This document shows positions 62,766 to 64,000 of a stretch of 64,000 nt of DNA, one piece after another. The notes below the pieces were generated by a model that saw only the letters and a list, made by a program, of their open reading frames with translations, made no database searches and was not told where the DNA came from. The stretch comes from Aeromicrobium senzhongii (GTDB taxonomy: Bacteria > Actinomycetota > Actinomycetes > Propionibacteriales > Nocardioidaceae), in NCBI RefSeq assembly GCF_014334735.1, contig NZ_CP060587.1, positions 1,116,001 through 1,180,000 on the forward strand. Direction: 5' to 3'. The first letter of the stretch is position 1, and each line of letters opens with the position of its first letter. The translations under genes and the position numbers were made by a program.

Positions 62766-63515
62766 ATGGGTCCGATCCGTGGCGTCCTGGCGTGGCAGTC
62801 CGTGCTCGACGCATTGGTGCAGGCCGGCGCGGCCGAGGACGGATCCGGCTCGCTGGACGTGCTCGACCTCGGGGGCGGCACCGGTTCGGACGCGGTCCGG
62901 GTCGCAGCCCTGGGCCACCGCGTGACCGTGGTCGACCCCAGCCCCGACGCGCTCGCCGCCTCGGCGCGACGTGCGGCCGAGGCGGGCGTGGAGGTCGAGG
63001 GACGTCTCGGCGACTCGGCCGACCTCGCCGAGCACGTCGCCGACGGATCGATCGACCTGGTGATCTGCCACGGGGTCCTCGAGCACGTCGTCGACCCCGC
63101 GCAGGCCGTGGACGCCGCTCGCGCCGTCCTGCGGCCCGGCGGCTGGCTCAGCGTGCTCGTGGCGGGCCGGGTCGCGGCCGTCGCGGGCCGAGCGGCCGCG
63201 GGCGACTTCGCCGGCGCGCAGGCCCTCGTCGCCGCCACTCCGGATGCGACCTGGGACCTCGCCGGCCTCGGGCCGCGACGCTGGCTGCCCGAGGAGCTCG
63301 AGGCGCTGCTGTCGGCTCACGGCCTGACGCCCGTCCTGGCCCAAGGAGTCAGAGTTCTCAGCGACGAGGTCCCCGGTGTCGTGGTGGACGGCTCCGCGGG
63401 CGCCCGCGAGCAGTTGTACGCGCTGGAGCGCGAGGTCCGGCGGATTCCCCAGTTCGCGGGACGTTCGGCTGGTTTGCAGACCATGGCCCGCCTAGAATCA
63501 ACATCACACCCCTGA
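62766..63515 (+). CDS. SAM-dependent methyltransferase
   Basis: A Rossmann-fold class I methyltransferase of 249 residues: motif I VLDLGGGTGSDAV, then VVDPSPDALA and the post-I CHGVLEHVVDP. The C-terminal region after residue 160 is specific to this actinobacterial group. Substrate unknown. ATG at 62766 with an AAGG site upstream. Divergent from the upstream ORF and FAD gene; followed by the DUF3040 gene, whose promoter lies inside its 3' end. Confidence 0.87.
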   Translation: MGPIRGVLAWQSVLDALVQAGAAEDGSGSLDVLDLGGGTGSDAVRVAALGHRVTVVDPSPDALAASARRAAEAGVEVEGRLGDSADLAEHVADGSIDLVICHGVLEHVVDPAQAVDAARAVLRPGGWLSVLVAGRVAAVAGRAAAGDFAGAQALVAATPDATWDLAGLGPRRWLPEELEALLSAHGLTPVLAQGVRVLSDEVPGVVVDGSAGAREQLYALEREVRRIPQFAGRSAGLQTMARLESTSHP

Positions 63516-63529
63516 TCAAGGAGTCCACC

Positions 63530-63919
63530 GTGCCACTGTCGGACGAAGAGGCCCGACTGCTCGCCCAACTGGAGCAGTCCTTGGCCGAAGAGGATCCCGA
63601 GTTCGCGTCCACGTTGCGCGGCTCCAAGTTGATCGCGCACAACCGTCGTGTCGCGGCCATCTGTGTGGTGGGCTTCCTGGCCGGCATTGCGATGTTGCTG
63701 GGCGGAGCCGTGTCCAAGATGACCTGGATCGGCGCCGCGGGCTTCGTCGTGATGGTGGCGTCCGCCTACCTGTTCGTCCGTGCCTGGCGCCGGGGGATCT
63801 CCGGGGCGCAGGAGCCGACTCGTCCCACGCCGTCCTCGCCGCGAGGCCCGAAGGGCTCCGGCTCGTTCGTCGAGCGGATGGAGGAGCGGTGGCAGCGTCG
63901 TCAGGACGACGGCTACTGA
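63530..63919 (+). CDS. DUF3040 domain-containing membrane protein
   Basis: A 129-residue protein: N-terminal LSDEEARLLAQLEQSLAEEDPEF (the family signature), two helices (about 42-62 and 66-84) and a charged proline-rich tail. Function unknown, conserved in actinobacteria just upstream of mraZ and the cell-division cluster, so division-related context is likely beyond the window. GTG start at 63530 with an AAGGAG site. A TAGAAT box lies inside the preceding gene (63492-63497). Terminator follows. Confidence 0.9.
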   Translation: MPLSDEEARLLAQLEQSLAEEDPEFASTLRGSKLIAHNRRVAAICVVGFLAGIAMLLGGAVSKMTWIGAAGFVVMVASAYLFVRAWRRGISGAQEPTRPTPSSPRGPKGSGSFVERMEERWQRRQDDGY

Positions 63920-63946
63920 TCCGCCCCCGCTGAAACCACCTCGACA

Positions 63947-63966
63947 GGCCCCGCCACGGCGGGGCC
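63947..63966 (+). terminator. Hairpin terminator after DUF3040 gene
   Basis: GGCCCCGCC / GGCGGGGCC inverted repeat followed by TT, beginning 28 bp after the stop codon. The remaining bases to the end of the window contain no supported gene. Confidence 0.75.
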
Positions 63967-64000
63967 TTCGGCGTTCTCACCCCTGATGCCCCACCAGGTG

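Noticed and set aside
1..64000. Prophage, insertion sequence, CRISPR array, tRNA or rRNA
   Set aside because: No integrase or transposase, direct-repeat array, or recognisable RNA gene was found on reading both strands; the HNH gene is the only mobile-like element.

Overview
The window is a gene-dense, high-GC chromosome segment (about 70% G+C by eye, with GTG and occasional TTG starts). It looks like a free-living actinobacterium. The order Propionibacteriales/Nocardioidaceae (Aeromicrobium- or Nocardioides-like) is my best guess, inferred from protein style and not tested by a search. Supporting signs are the actinobacterial aa3/bc1 respiratory set (ctaCDF, qcrCAB, ctaE), PspA with HtpX and PspAB, a class II DAHP synthase, DUF3040, DUF3043, DUF4191 and DUF2255 proteins, a GlnR-type nitrogen box, a c-di-AMP riboswitch before an NlpC/P60 hydrolase, and very many leaderless genes with a TANNNT box 6-8 nt before the start codon. 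No rRNA, tRNA, CRISPR array, insertion sequence or prophage was seen. No gap between genes exceeds about 250 bp.

Layout. 1-7.3 kb: the N-terminal part of peptide release factor 3, a stand-alone 5' nuclease, a methionine/alanine importer pair (metP-metS), a DUF2255 protein, a putative metallopeptidase, a PhzF-type isomerase and a small TOPRIM protein. 7.3-23.8 kb: nitrogen and lipoate metabolism, with glnA under a GlnR-like box, a broken DUF222-HNH gene, an RDD protein, DUF4191, lipA, an MFS transporter, lipB, a TIGR01777 protein, the two-lipoyl-domain E2 (sucB/dlaT), lpdA, pepA and gcvT. 24-30 kb: envelope stress (pspA-htpX-pspAB) and an uncharacterised membrane-protein neighbourhood. 30-38.4 kb: a class I aminotransferase, glycerate kinase, erpA, a PfkB sugar/adenosine kinase, ctaCDF and a lipoprotein L,D-transpeptidase. 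38.4-41.1 kb: a base-excision repair protein overlapping a stand-alone condensation-domain protein, then a hydrolase.

41.2-64 kb: qcrCAB, ctaE, a degenerate receiver protein coupled to trpD, a RAM-domain protein, a DEDD-exonuclease/GIY-YIG fusion, a cysteine-rich small protein, the c-di-AMP riboswitch with its NlpC/P60 hydrolase, a long-chain acyl-CoA ligase, an SRPBCC protein, ROK glucokinase, PlsC acyltransferase, DAHP synthase, a PASTA-domain Ser/Thr kinase, polyprenyl diphosphate synthase, metF, an FAD oxidoreductase with a 28-codon upstream ORF, a methyltransferase and a DUF3040 protein. From memory, this gene content and order match the mycobacterial lipB-glnA block and the ctaC-qcrB-trpD-aroG-pknL-metF block that lies just upstream of the dcw cluster.

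The genes work together in a few recognisable ways: lipoate synthesis next to the lipoyl enzymes that use it, a full cytochrome bc1-aa3 branch split into two convergent operons, and cell-wall or envelope genes (L,D-transpeptidase, NlpC/P60, PASTA kinase, PspA). Most of the window is ordinary core genome. The least explained parts are the three translationally coupled membrane-anchored proteins at 28.1-30.0 kb, the condensation-domain protein at 39-40.3 kb, the erpA leader hairpin, and the short upstream ORF at 62.6 kb.
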